Source: Fen-999 sp035654135 (GTDB lineage Bacteria > Pseudomonadota > Gammaproteobacteria > Burkholderiales > Rhodocyclaceae). From it: a stretch of DNA of 28,233 nucleotides. The stretch covers positions 1-28,233 of the forward strand of contig DASRXN010000037.1 of assembly GCA_035654135.1 (NCBI GenBank), in the 5' to 3' direction. Shown here piece by piece: positions 8,664-17,273 of the stretch. Position 1 is the stretch's first letter. Each line of letters opens with the position of its first letter. The notes under the pieces were generated by a model. The model had not been told where the DNA came from and searched no databases. It saw only the letters and a program-made list of their open reading frames with translations. The position numbers and the translations under genes were made by a program.

Positions 8664-9823
8664 GTGCCGGACCCCGCCAGTCTTGCCGTTGCCGCCACCA
8701 GGCGAACCACACGTTCGGCAAATGCGGCTGTGGAGAATTTCTGCAAGTGCGCGGCGGCGGCAACCGGGTCGGGCTTGAATGGCTTCACTGCCAGTCGCGT
8801 CAGCAAAGTGTCGAAGCCGACACCGTTATCATTACGCGGGTCGGTGTAGAAAAGTCCGGTAACGTCGCCGGCGACGGTCTCGGTAAATGGTGGCGCATCG
8901 ACGGCGATCACGGGTAGTCCGCAAGCCTGAGCCTCGATGATGTTGAGGCCGAGGGCCTCCTTTTCCGGCAGGCCGGTGAGCAGATAGTCGAGTTGCCGGT
9001 AAGCGGTGGCCACATCCGCCTGCTGTCCCCAGAAGCGGACACGGTTCCGGATCGGCGCCAGAGCTTGCCGCAGATCGCGCACGGAGGCGTAACCGCCATT
9101 ACCGAACACCTCCAGCCGGAAGGCGGGATGCCGCGCCAGCACCGGCGCGAGAACGCTGAACAACAATGGAAATTGCTTGATTGGCGTCAGGCGGGAAACG
9201 ATGCCCAGAGCGATGCCATCGCCGCGCGCGAAAGGTGGGTGCGGGCGCAAGCGCTCGATCGCCGGCTCGAACACACCGAACAGCCGGTCACGCAGCTTGC
9301 GCCGGTCCCAGTCGTAGCACGATCGCCGGCGCAGTTGCCGGTTCCCGCAGCGTGCCGAGAGGTCGGCGACGCCGTACAAGGGCTCGTCGTGTGTATGTGT
9401 GATTCCAGCGGCATGAAGGCTGGCAAGCACGTGACCGGACACCGGCACCACCAGGTCGTATGGCCTTAGTGATGCGGGATCGCGCCCGTAGAGCGGCATG
9501 TGCGCAAAACAGGTCAGCAGGTGTCCGGCGGCGCGCAGCGGCGCAATCTGCGCTGCTGTTGCAGGCGTTTGGAATACCAGCCAGCCGCGGCCCCCGACCG
9601 GCAGATACGACGCCAGTGCCGCGGCCAGAGCATCTGGACCGGATATGCCGACTACCGTGGTGCCGGGCGGCAGTTGTTCGCGCCAGCGACCGATCGCCGC
9701 CTCCGCCGCAAACAGCACGGTGCGTATGCCGATGGCGTCCAGGGCGCGGGTGAAGAACTTGGTGTAGACCTCGCCGCCGCCCCAGCCGGTCTGCAGGTTG
9801 ACCTGGTAACACGTTCCGTTCAT
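8660..9823 (-). CDS. Glycosyltransferase family 4
   Basis: 387 residues with a GT-B fold. The N-terminus QVNLQTGWGGGEVYTKFF carries the glycine-rich acceptor-domain loop. The C-terminal domain starts near residue 205 with IALGIVSRLTPIKQFPLL, and PEKEALGLNIIEAQACGLPVIA has the retaining GT4 E-x7-E pair. It likely transfers a hexose or related sugar from a nucleotide donor to the growing core. The start ATG is 1 base after the TGA of the GT2 gene. The middle of the protein (about residues 160-190) is unusually rich in Arg and Cys (CGNRQLRRRSCYDWDRRKLR), possibly a basic membrane- or lipid-facing patch. Confidence 0.9.
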   Translation of the reverse strand: MNGTCYQVNLQTGWGGGEVYTKFFTRALDAIGIRTVLFAAEAAIGRWREQLPPGTTVVGISGPDALAAALASYLPVGGRGWLVFQTPATAAQIAPLRAAGHLLTCFAHMPLYGRDPASLRPYDLVVPVSGHVLASLHAAGITHTHDEPLYGVADLSARCGNRQLRRRSCYDWDRRKLRDRLFGVFEPAIERLRPHPPFARGDGIALGIVSRLTPIKQFPLLFSVLAPVLARHPAFRLEVFGNGGYASVRDLRQALAPIRNRVRFWGQQADVATAYRQLDYLLTGLPEKEALGLNIIEAQACGLPVIAVDAPPFTETVAGDVTGLFYTDPRNDNGVGFDTLLTRLAVKPFKPDPVAAAAHLQKFSTAAFAERVVRLVAATARLAGSGT

Positions 9824-9824
9824 G

Positions 9825-10808
9825 TCAGGCGAACAGACCCTTCAACCGATGGCGGGCGATGCGGCGCCGCTGCGGCCATTCGACCGCATTACGCCACAGC
9901 AGGGCAAAGATCGCCTCCTGGCGCAGGCGGCGATAGTACGAGCGCCGCAACATGGTCGACGACATCTTGCGCAGCTTGTGGAATATCGACAGTGCGCCGT
10001 CAACGAGCTGCCAGCGGATCAGCCGCTGCAATTCCGGATCGTCGGCAGCGTCGGCCAGCAACTCGTCCAGACCAAGTGCGTTATGGATGGAACTGTCGAC
10101 GATCGCGGCCAATCGCTCATCGAGCTGATCGGGCTGCAGGCGGCGAACACGTTGCCGGTAGTGGTAGCCGGGTGTCGGCGCGTAGGCGACCCGCTGCGCG
10201 GCCATGAAGGCCCGGGTCGTCCACAGGACGTCCTCATGAATCAGGCCCGGCACGAAGCGCAGGCCGAGGCGGTCGATGAAGTCGCGGCGATAGAGTTGCA
10301 GCCAGACCATGTGCAGGAAAGTTTTTTCGCCCAGGCGTTTGCGCAGCACTTCGCGGCCGGCCATGACCGCGGTCGTCAGGTCATCCGTATAGATTGGGAA
10401 GTCGGCCTGACGACCTTCGAAGTGGTACAGGCCGTTGCCGTGCGTCATATCGAGGCCGTGGGTCTGGGCCAGGGTGAGGAGATCGCGGTAGTAGCCGGGC
10501 TCGATGAAGTCGTCCGAGTCGGCAAATGCCACATATTCCCCGCGCGCGTGATCGATCCCGGTGTTGCGGGCCGCGGAGAGCCCGCCATTCTCCTGGCGGA
10601 TGACACGCATTCGGGGACAGCTTGCGGCGTAGCGCGCCAGGATCTCCGGGCAGGCGTCGGTGGAGCCGTCGTCCACGACGATGACTTCCATGCCGTCCAA
10701 GTCCTGGGCAACGATGCTGCCGAGGAACCGGTCGAGAAACGGCGCGACGTTGTAGACCGGGATGACGAGACTCAGGACGGGAGAGGGCTTGGGCACATCA
10801 AGCGGCAT
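9825..10808 (-). CDS. Glycosyltransferase family 2
   Basis: 327 residues with a GT-A fold. The N-terminal block reads SLVIPVYNVAPFLDRFLGSI, and VIVVDDGSTDACPEI carries the first Asp pair. GGLSAARNTGIDHARGEYVAFADSDD supplies the DxD-like metal site (DSDD near residue 98). The C-terminal third is basic and helical, as in GT2 enzymes of LPS outer core such as WaaV and LgtF-type proteins. The ATG at 10808 is preferred over upstream in-frame starts because it begins just before the conserved block; it overlaps the FkbM gene by 11 bases. It probably adds a glucose- or galactose-like residue in the cytosol. Confidence 0.9.
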   Translation of the reverse strand: MPLDVPKPSPVLSLVIPVYNVAPFLDRFLGSIVAQDLDGMEVIVVDDGSTDACPEILARYAASCPRMRVIRQENGGLSAARNTGIDHARGEYVAFADSDDFIEPGYYRDLLTLAQTHGLDMTHGNGLYHFEGRQADFPIYTDDLTTAVMAGREVLRKRLGEKTFLHMVWLQLYRRDFIDRLGLRFVPGLIHEDVLWTTRAFMAAQRVAYAPTPGYHYRQRVRRLQPDQLDERLAAIVDSSIHNALGLDELLADAADDPELQRLIRWQLVDGALSIFHKLRKMSSTMLRRSYYRRLRQEAIFALLWRNAVEWPQRRRIARHRLKGLFA

Positions 10809-11526
10809 GTTCGCGATAAAGGAAATAGACGTTCTTGCGCATGCAACTGAAGTCCAGCGAAAAGCCCTCGGCAATGAGCCAGCCAAGAATCTCGGAAACC
10901 CGGCGATTGCCGAGCACGTGCGGATGGGTCTCGATGCAGATCTTGCGTACCGGCGTCAGATCCATGTTCGAGAAGAACTCGTACTCGCCACCCTCGATGT
11001 CGACGATCAGGAACGTGGGGGCGATGCGGCGAATCTCTTCATCGCGGTCGACTTGCGGCACCAAAATCGCTTGTGCATCCGCCGAACCGCGGATCAGCGA
11101 CGAGGCCCAGTAGTCCTTTTCGAGAAAGAACTCGCGCTCGCCGGCCCCTGCGCCGAGCATCGCATTGATGACGGTGGGGGCGACTCCGTTGAGGTCATGG
11201 ACATGACGGATCACGGCCATCAACTGTGGATTGGCTTCGTAGGCGAAGACCCTGTCGTTGCCGACGGCACGAGCGCACAGTGCCGAGAGAAAGCCGATGC
11301 CAGCGCCAACTTCCATGACGACGTCGCCCGGCTCGATCTTGAGCTGAACGAGTTCCGCCTCCTTGCTTTCGTAACCGCCGAAGAAAATGTCCTTTTGTAT
11401 CGGACGCGTAATTGCCGGATGCCTGAGCGGCAACCGCACGCCGCGATTGTCCGCATAGGCCGGAACGCCAAAGCGCCAGCGCAGTCGCTTGAGCCGCTTT
11501 TCGGCTTTGCCACCCTGTTTAAACAT
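10798..11526 (-). CDS. FkbM family methyltransferase
   Basis: 242 residues. Motif I is GDVVMEVGAGIGFLSALCA (near residue 70), followed by VFAYEANPQLM. The FkbM signature LIVDIEGGEYEFF lies near residue 172. FkbM-type enzymes O-methylate sugars or polyketides; in an LPS locus the acceptor is most likely a saccharide hydroxyl. The ATG at 11526 has a good ribosome site (AAAGGGAG, 5 bases upstream) and sits 11 bases after the asnB stop. It overlaps the GT2 gene by 11 bases. It is one of three methyltransferase genes in the operon, the three being different in size and type. Confidence 0.9.
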   Translation of the reverse strand: MFKQGGKAEKRLKRLRWRFGVPAYADNRGVRLPLRHPAITRPIQKDIFFGGYESKEAELVQLKIEPGDVVMEVGAGIGFLSALCARAVGNDRVFAYEANPQLMAVIRHVHDLNGVAPTVINAMLGAGAGEREFFLEKDYWASSLIRGSADAQAILVPQVDRDEEIRRIAPTFLIVDIEGGEYEFFSNMDLTPVRKICIETHPHVLGNRRVSEILGWLIAEGFSLDFSCMRKNVYFLYREHAA

Positions 11527-11537
11527 CCACTCCCTTT

Positions 11538-13373
11538 CTATGCCCGCACATCATGACGACTCAGCCAGACCAGCAATACGACGAAGGTGTAAGCCAGTCG
11601 GCGCGATGACCGGCCGGCTTGCGCCGCAGACCATAGCTGGCGTACTGCTGTAGCGTCCAGAAATGGCGCAAGCTCTTCGCAGCGGCCGACGCAATTGTCG
11701 CAGACCTCGAGCCACTGCCGGCTGAAATACTCCCGCAAGGGTACCGAAAAGCCGTGTTTCGCCCGGTTCCATACCGTTTCGGGCAGGCTGCGACGGGCGA
11801 TGTCCAGCAGCAGGGACTTGGCGCCGCCAGCCGTATGGACCTCCGGTGGAAGATGCAGCACGGCATCGAGCACGGGCCGGCCAAGCATGGGCACCCGGAC
11901 TTCCAGGCTGTGGGCCATGCTGGCCCGGTCCGTCTTCACCAGACAGTTCTCGGACAGGTAGGTCCATAGGTCCGCCCGCATCAGCGTGGCCGTGTCCATG
12001 CGGCCACCGAGTTCGCCGAGCAGGTCGAGCCAGAGGCCCAGGGTGCGCTCGGGACGAGCTGCGACGGCGATCTCCGGCGCCAGATAGCGGGCCAGGTTCT
12101 TGCGCCCGGGCCAGGGTCCCAGTTCCACGCGCCGGTAGTGGAGCAGTTCCTGCCCCCAGAGGCTGCGGCGCAGCAGGCTCGCCGGCAGAAAGTCAGTCGT
12201 GACGAGACGGCGAAGCAAAGGCTGCCAGAATTTCCGTGCATGCCGGTCCTCGGTATCCAGGAAGCGCGGGTAGCCGCAGAACAGCTCGTCTCCGCCGTCG
12301 CCACTGATGGCGACGGTCACGTGCTGACGCGTTAGCCTCGACAGCGCATGGGTCATGACATACGCCGGGTCGGCCAGCGGCTGGTCGAGGTCGCCGATCG
12401 CAGCGGCGAATGCTTCGCCCGTGATCGTCGGTGCTTCTAGTTCGTGGTGCTCGCAGCCGAATTGGCGCGCGACGATGCGGGCGTGCGGCGATTCATCGAA
12501 GCCCTCGTTGGCGAAGCGCAGGCTGAAGGTCTTGAGGGGATGCACACGGGCTTCCGCCATGTAGCGCACCATGAGACTCGAATCGATGCCTCCGGAAAGG
12601 AAGGCGCCCAGGGGCACGTCGGCCACCAGTTGGCGCCGCACGCTTTCCTTGAGCGCCGCGTCCATGCGGGCGACCAGGGTCTCGCGGTCGTCGTTGCAGG
12701 GTGCGGATCGCGGGATCGACCAGTGACGTGCGGTTTCCAGCTTGCCGGTAGCGGCATCGAAGCGCAGCAGGTGGCCTGGCGGCAGCTGGCCGACGGCGCG
12801 AACGAAGGTATGGGGTGCCAGCGGCGTCTGGAAGGCCAGATAGTCGCGCAGCGCCTCCGGATCAAGCCGGCGCGGGAAGCCCGGCAGCGCCAGGAAGGGC
12901 GCCAGCGTTGAAGCGAACACCAGACCGCCGTCGATGGCTGCGTACATGAACGGCTTGATGCCCAGCGGGTCGCGGGCGGCGAAGAGCCGGCGCTCGCGTG
13001 CATCCCAGACGGCGAAGGCGAACATGCCATCCAGGCGTTCGAGCAGCGCCTCGCCCCAGGCGGCATGGCCGTGGAGCAGCACTTCGGTGTCCGAGCGGGT
13101 GGCAAAGCCATAGCCCTTCGCTTCCAGATCCCGGCGCAGCTCGGCAAAGTTGTAGATCTCGCCATTGAAGACGATGGTGTGGCGACCGTCCGGCGATGTC
13201 ATCGGTTGGTGGCCGCCGGCCAGATCGATCACGGCCAGCCGCGCGTGGCCCAGGACGGCTTCGCCCAGGTTCAGCACCGACTGCTCGTCGGGCCCGCGCA
13301 GGCGCATTGCGGCAAGGGCCGGCGCCGCGTGTTCGCGCCAGCGGGTGCCGATGAAGCCGAGAATGCCGCACAT
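11538..13373 (-). CDS. asnB: Asparagine synthetase-type glutamine amidotransferase
   Basis: 611 residues with two domains. The N-terminal class II glutaminase begins MCGILGF, with Cys2 as nucleophile after Met removal, and includes VFNGEIYNFAELRR and RSDTEVLLHG. The synthetase domain has the PPi loop FLSGGIDSS near residues 258-266 and VAISGDGGDELFCGYPRF. AsnB makes asparagine from aspartate, ATP and glutamine, but close homologues inside glycan clusters amidate uronic-acid sugars or glycan precursors. Its position between GT4 and FkbM genes favours the second role; this is inference. The start overlaps nothing and lies 3 bases after the GT4 stop. Confidence 0.9.
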   Translation of the reverse strand: MCGILGFIGTRWREHAAPALAAMRLRGPDEQSVLNLGEAVLGHARLAVIDLAGGHQPMTSPDGRHTIVFNGEIYNFAELRRDLEAKGYGFATRSDTEVLLHGHAAWGEALLERLDGMFAFAVWDARERRLFAARDPLGIKPFMYAAIDGGLVFASTLAPFLALPGFPRRLDPEALRDYLAFQTPLAPHTFVRAVGQLPPGHLLRFDAATGKLETARHWSIPRSAPCNDDRETLVARMDAALKESVRRQLVADVPLGAFLSGGIDSSLMVRYMAEARVHPLKTFSLRFANEGFDESPHARIVARQFGCEHHELEAPTITGEAFAAAIGDLDQPLADPAYVMTHALSRLTRQHVTVAISGDGGDELFCGYPRFLDTEDRHARKFWQPLLRRLVTTDFLPASLLRRSLWGQELLHYRRVELGPWPGRKNLARYLAPEIAVAARPERTLGLWLDLLGELGGRMDTATLMRADLWTYLSENCLVKTDRASMAHSLEVRVPMLGRPVLDAVLHLPPEVHTAGGAKSLLLDIARRSLPETVWNRAKHGFSVPLREYFSRQWLEVCDNCVGRCEELAPFLDATAVRQLWSAAQAGRSSRRLAYTFVVLLVWLSRHDVRA

Positions 13374-13376
13374 GGC

Positions 13377-14438
13377 CTAGCGCTCCGCCGCCAGCTGCTC
13401 GTAGGCGGCGATGACGCTGCCCGTTGCAAAGGCGGAAAGATCGGCTTTCGCCGTATCGATCGGGATGGCCAGGCCGCCGGAAATTGCCTTCGCCAGTGCG
13501 GCGACATCGCCACAGGGCACGAGGCACTCCGGAAAGGCCGCCAATATCTCCCGCGGCCCCGACGGGCAGTCCGTGCTTATGGCGGGTGTGCCGCAGGCGA
13601 GGGCCTCGATCAGTACGTTGGGCAGTCCCTCGTGGTCGGAGCAGAGAACCAGCAGGTCGGCGCCGGTGATCCAGGGGTAGGGATTGGTCTGGAAGCCGGC
13701 GATGCGTACTCGCCCGGCCAGGCCCCGCGCCTCGATCATCGCCTGGAGCCTGGGATCGGCGGCGGTCAGCAGCACCAGTTGCCGGTCGGTGTCGAGGCGC
13801 GTCCAGGCGTCCAGCAGCAAGTCGTGGCGCTTCTGGGGCGAGAAGCGGCCCACGTGCAGCACATAGGGCCGGGCGGGCCAATCGGCGGCAAAGTCAGCCG
13901 CGGCGGCACGCCGGATCGCCTCGAAATCGAAGGGATTGGGGATGGTTTCAATGCGGCCCTCGATGCCGATCCGGTTGCGCAAATCGGTGGCGACACCGGC
14001 GGAGACGGCGACGAGGGGTCGTGCGCCGTAGAGCCGGCGATAACGGGCCAGGCGTCGGCGGGCCTTGGCGGGATTGCGGGCAGCGAGCTTGTCGATCTCG
14101 GCGCCGAGGGTATTGGCAATCCGGCACCAGTGGCGGGGAAGGTTGGCCAGCGTGGTGACCTCGTCGGCGAACGGCAGGGTGGATACCAGGAGGTCATGGC
14201 GCGTCGACAAGTGGCGGGCGAGTCGGCGCGCCAGGAACCGCTTGCCAAGCCAGCCGGTCGACGCGTTGGCAGTCAGGGTAGATATCTTCACGCCTTGAGG
14301 CGGTTGATGTTCGAGGCGATTCTCCAGCAGCACGATTTCGACGTCGTGCCCCTTTGCCGCCAGACCTGCCGTCAGTTTGACTACGGCCTTCTCGGCGCCG
14401 CCACCGGCGAGGTTGGTGACCACGAAGACGAACCTCAT
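13377..14438 (-). CDS. Glycosyltransferase family 4
   Basis: 353 residues, GT-B fold. The N-terminus FVVTNLAGGGAEKAVVKL is the classic GGAE acceptor-side loop of GT4 enzymes such as PglJ/PglH and WbnK types. The C-terminal domain begins near residue 190 with YVLHVGRFSPQKRHDLLLDA. CSDHEGLPNVLIEALACGTPAI has the E-x7-E motif, followed by SGPREIL. It is probably a retaining hexosaminyl- or hexosyltransferase at the cytosolic membrane face. The start overlaps the GT9 stop by 4 bases (ATGA); the stop is 3 bases before asnB. Confidence 0.92.
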   Translation of the reverse strand: MRFVFVVTNLAGGGAEKAVVKLTAGLAAKGHDVEIVLLENRLEHQPPQGVKISTLTANASTGWLGKRFLARRLARHLSTRHDLLVSTLPFADEVTTLANLPRHWCRIANTLGAEIDKLAARNPAKARRRLARYRRLYGARPLVAVSAGVATDLRNRIGIEGRIETIPNPFDFEAIRRAAAADFAADWPARPYVLHVGRFSPQKRHDLLLDAWTRLDTDRQLVLLTAADPRLQAMIEARGLAGRVRIAGFQTNPYPWITGADLLVLCSDHEGLPNVLIEALACGTPAISTDCPSGPREILAAFPECLVPCGDVAALAKAISGGLAIPIDTAKADLSAFATGSVIAAYEQLAAER

Positions 14439-15463
14439 CGCGGCCGGGGCGGGTGGTCCATCAGCGCCCGCGCCACTGCCGCGAAGACGGTGTCGACTGG
14501 AATGTCCGCCATCGCGGCCGACTCGTTGCAGTCTTCGCGAGTGGCCGGGTGATCAATCGGATAGGCGCAGGGATGCTCAAGCGGCCCGGTCAGGCCGGAA
14601 GACGAGATACAGTGGTAGAGGGCGACGAGAGGAATGTCGAAGGCGCTCATGATGTGGGTGGGGCCGGTGTCGACGCCGACGTAGAGATCGGTAAGCGTCA
14701 TCAGCGCCGCGGTTTCCCGCAGGCTCAGCGTGCCGGCAAACAGCGCGGCGCGTTGGCCGAGATGTTGTCTCAGCCAGCCGGTGCGTTCATGTTCCTCCGG
14801 ACCACCGTAAATCAGAAATCGCGCTTGCGGCCAGCGGGACGAGATGTGATCGCATAGCGCGGCGAAGTTCTCGATCGGCCAGTCGCGGTAGGACTTGGTG
14901 GCGAAACTGGCCACCTGCAGGCCGACCAACGGCCGGTTGGTGCCGATGCCGGCGGCCGTCAGGCGGCGGACCGCACTGGCGGTTTCGCTGTCGGTGACCT
15001 GGAAGGCGATGCGCAGACCGGCCGGAGGAATTCCCAGCGCAGCCGGCAGCCGGAGCAACTGGCGAACGGCGTGCTCGCTCTGGAACGCTGGTTTAGGCAC
15101 CGCCCGGAACAATTGTCGATTCAGTTTCTGGTCCGCCTGCTCGAATGCCACCACTCTCTTTGCGGTACGTAACGCATAAGCGACCAGCGCCTCGTCGAAG
15201 CCGAAGACGAAAGCCAGATCGAATGCCTTGGCACCCAGCCAGCCGCGCCAGCTGGCGCGGCCTTTGGTGATGGCGCTAACGTGATGCACAAAGGGCAGAT
15301 GCTCGAAGACTTCGGCGCGCTTGGGGTGGCCGAGCACGGTAATGCGGGCGCCAGGATACGCCGTTGCCACGGCCCGGATTGCCGGCGTGGCGAACAGGGT
15401 ATCGCCGATGCGCGAGACAGCGATGAACAGGATGTTGGCAGGCGGCGGCTCGATGACAGCCAT
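14435..15463 (-). CDS. Glycosyltransferase family 9 (heptosyltransferase-like)
   Basis: 342 residues. It starts ILFIAVSRIGDTLFATPAIRAV, with the catalytic-position Asp after Gly. The donor block is LYVGVDTGPTHIMSAFDIPLVALYH; the usual LFG after the strand is LYH here, so the donor may not be ADP-heptose. The Trp-rich middle (SYRDWPIENFAALCDHI) resembles the K-x-W-P/D block of heptosyltransferases. It acts in the cytosol on the LPS inner or outer core. A strong GGAGGAG ribosome site sits just upstream of the ATG at 15463. The start lies two bases past the stop of the methyltransferase gene. Confidence 0.9.
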   Translation of the reverse strand: MAVIEPPPANILFIAVSRIGDTLFATPAIRAVATAYPGARITVLGHPKRAEVFEHLPFVHHVSAITKGRASWRGWLGAKAFDLAFVFGFDEALVAYALRTAKRVVAFEQADQKLNRQLFRAVPKPAFQSEHAVRQLLRLPAALGIPPAGLRIAFQVTDSETASAVRRLTAAGIGTNRPLVGLQVASFATKSYRDWPIENFAALCDHISSRWPQARFLIYGGPEEHERTGWLRQHLGQRAALFAGTLSLRETAALMTLTDLYVGVDTGPTHIMSAFDIPLVALYHCISSSGLTGPLEHPCAYPIDHPATREDCNESAAMADIPVDTVFAAVARALMDHPPRPR

Positions 15464-15465
15464 TC

Positions 15466-16185
15466 CTACTCCTCCGGCAGGGCGAACTCGAACAGATAGT
15501 CGGGGAAGGAATACTCGATCGGGGAAACGCCGAGGCGCCAGGCGACCTTCTTGATTGCCCCACGGATGCCGCCGATGGGCTTGACCAGATGATAGGCAGT
15601 CAGGCGCAGCCCGATGCGACGGCCGATTTCAATCGCCATGGTTGGCGTAAACCAGGCCATGTGGTCGAGGTTCACCACCATGACGCCTTGGCGGAAAAAT
15701 TGACGAACGAACTTGCGGCTGAAGGGATTCGGCGTTGCCGCGAAAATACGGCCGCTAGCGGTCAGGTGACGCTTGGCGAAACGGAGCAGAGCCGAGGGAT
15801 TATCCACGTGCTCCATGACGTCGCCGATGAAGATGGCATCGAAACGCTCGCCCAGATCGAGTTCCGACGTCGCGTCGACGCAGCGGACATTGAAGCCGCG
15901 GGCATTCAGCTCCGCGACCAGGGGTTCGAGGATGTCCAGACCCAGGCAATATCCGGCCGCTTTGGCGATACGGCCGTGGCGCCAGCCCGGTTCGTCGAAG
16001 TAGCGGGCGCTATGGGAGACGACGCCGATGTCGAGGACCCGCTTGCCGGCGATTGCACGTTCGACGAATCCGGTCAGGTCCGTGTCGGTGTGAACCTTGC
16101 GCAAGGCAGGCAGGAGGACACGCGCTTCGGCCTTGGCGGCGCGGTTGTTGGGGTCGTCGGAGATGCGGGTCCAGTCGAAGTTCAT
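15466..16185 (-). CDS. SAM-dependent methyltransferase, class I
   Basis: 239 residues from the ATG at 16185, which overlaps the GT4 stop as ATGA. A much longer in-frame extension to 16632 translates to a proline/arginine-rich shadow of the GT4 gene and is rejected. Motif I reads KRVLDIGVVSHSARYF, lacking the standard GxGxG, as in a subgroup of glycan-cluster methyltransferases. Later motifs are DAIFIGDVMEHVDNPSALLRFA and LTASGRIFAATPNPF, typical of class I enzymes that act on sugars. The C-terminus is basic and contains a hydrophobic stretch, so it may sit at the membrane. The acceptor is unknown. Confidence 0.86.
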   Translation of the reverse strand: MNFDWTRISDDPNNRAAKAEARVLLPALRKVHTDTDLTGFVERAIAGKRVLDIGVVSHSARYFDEPGWRHGRIAKAAGYCLGLDILEPLVAELNARGFNVRCVDATSELDLGERFDAIFIGDVMEHVDNPSALLRFAKRHLTASGRIFAATPNPFSRKFVRQFFRQGVMVVNLDHMAWFTPTMAIEIGRRIGLRLTAYHLVKPIGGIRGAIKKVAWRLGVSPIEYSFPDYLFEFALPEE

Positions 16186-17273
16186 TTGGTCTCCTGCACG
16201 GCACGGAACACCGTTTCCATGCGGCCCAGCATGGCCTCGCGGGAAAAGCGGGCCAGGGCCTTCTGTCGCGCGGCGGCGCCGAGCCGGGCGCCGAGTTGGG
16301 GATCGGCCGCCAGCCGCGCCAAGGCGGTGGCCAGGGCTGCCGGGTTCTTCGGCGCCACGACCAGCGCCGTCTCGCCGTCGCTGACTGCTTCGAGGATCGC
16401 GCCCACGGGCGTGGTGACGATCGGCAGACCCGCGAACATGGCCTGGAGCACTGCCTGGGGGACGCCCTCGTTGGCGTAGGAGGGCAGGCAGAAAATGTCC
16501 AGCGCCCGCAACCAGTCCTCGGGCCGGTCCTGCTGGCCCACCAGGCGCACGCGGCCGGCGAGACCCAACGCGGCCACCTTTGCCTCGATTGGACCGCGCA
16601 TGGGTCCTTCGCCGACGATCAGGAGGTTCCAATCCGGCCAGTCCAGGCTGGCAAAAGCGTCGAGCAGGTGCAGGTGTCCCTTCCAGCTGCGCAGGGTCGC
16701 GACAATGCCCAGGTAATGGCCGTCGGGATCGAGCCCCAGGTCCTTGCGGGCAGCGGCTTGGTCGCCGGGGCAGAATCGGGCGGGATCGATGCCGGTTGGC
16801 ACCGAGCTGATTCGTTCGGCGGGGACACTGTTATGAGTGATTAGCGTTTGTCGCAAGACTTCGCCGGTAGTGACTACATGAGCGACTGCGCCATTGTAGA
16901 GCCAGCGACTGGCGGCATTCTTCGGGATCGGCGCCGAGATATGGCGCGTGCGCACGATCGGCGGCGGCTGGCGCAATGTCTTGCAGGCGAGCGCAGCGAG
17001 CCAGGAATCGGTGGAGCTGTGGGTATTGACCACGTCGGCCGGATGGGCGGCCAGCCATCGGCGCAGGGCCAGCATGCCGGGCAGCCGCTTCCTGCCGATG
17101 GGCAGAGCGGTCACGGGGATGCCACGGCGTTGGGCCTCGGCGTGGATGCGGGCCTCGGGCGGACAAAGGATGACCACCTCGTGGCCGCGCTCGAGCATGC
17201 CCTTCGATTCTTCGAGGATGCGGATTTCCTGACCGCCCCAACCACAAGAGGCTTCCGTGTGCACGATTCTCAA
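16182..17273 (-). CDS. Glycosyltransferase family 4
   Basis: 363 residues, GT-B fold. It begins MRIVHTEASCGWGGQEIRIL, where GGQE replaces the common GGAE loop. The C-terminal domain has LGIVATLRSWKGHLHLLDAF near residue 190 and SYANEGVPQAVLQAMFAGLPIV. The canonical E-x7-E is E-x7-Q here, a variant I recognise from a sub-clade of LPS GT4 enzymes, so it need not mean loss of activity. It overlaps the msbA stop by 4 bases and the downstream methyltransferase by 4 bases. It probably acts in the inner core, given its place next to msbA. Confidence 0.91.
   Translation of the reverse strand: MRIVHTEASCGWGGQEIRILEESKGMLERGHEVVILCPPEARIHAEAQRRGIPVTALPIGRKRLPGMLALRRWLAAHPADVVNTHSSTDSWLAALACKTLRQPPPIVRTRHISAPIPKNAASRWLYNGAVAHVVTTGEVLRQTLITHNSVPAERISSVPTGIDPARFCPGDQAAARKDLGLDPDGHYLGIVATLRSWKGHLHLLDAFASLDWPDWNLLIVGEGPMRGPIEAKVAALGLAGRVRLVGQQDRPEDWLRALDIFCLPSYANEGVPQAVLQAMFAGLPIVTTPVGAILEAVSDGETALVVAPKNPAALATALARLAADPQLGARLGAAARQKALARFSREAMLGRMETVFRAVQETK

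Noticed and set aside
12444..14552. Long plus-strand frames opposite asnB and the GT4/GT9 genes
   Set aside because: High-GC antisense shadows without family motifs; the minus-strand genes have clear domains.
16186..16632. N-terminal extension of the class I methyltransferase
   Set aside because: Low-complexity shadow of the GT4 gene; the ATGA overlap start at 16185 fits the operon pattern.
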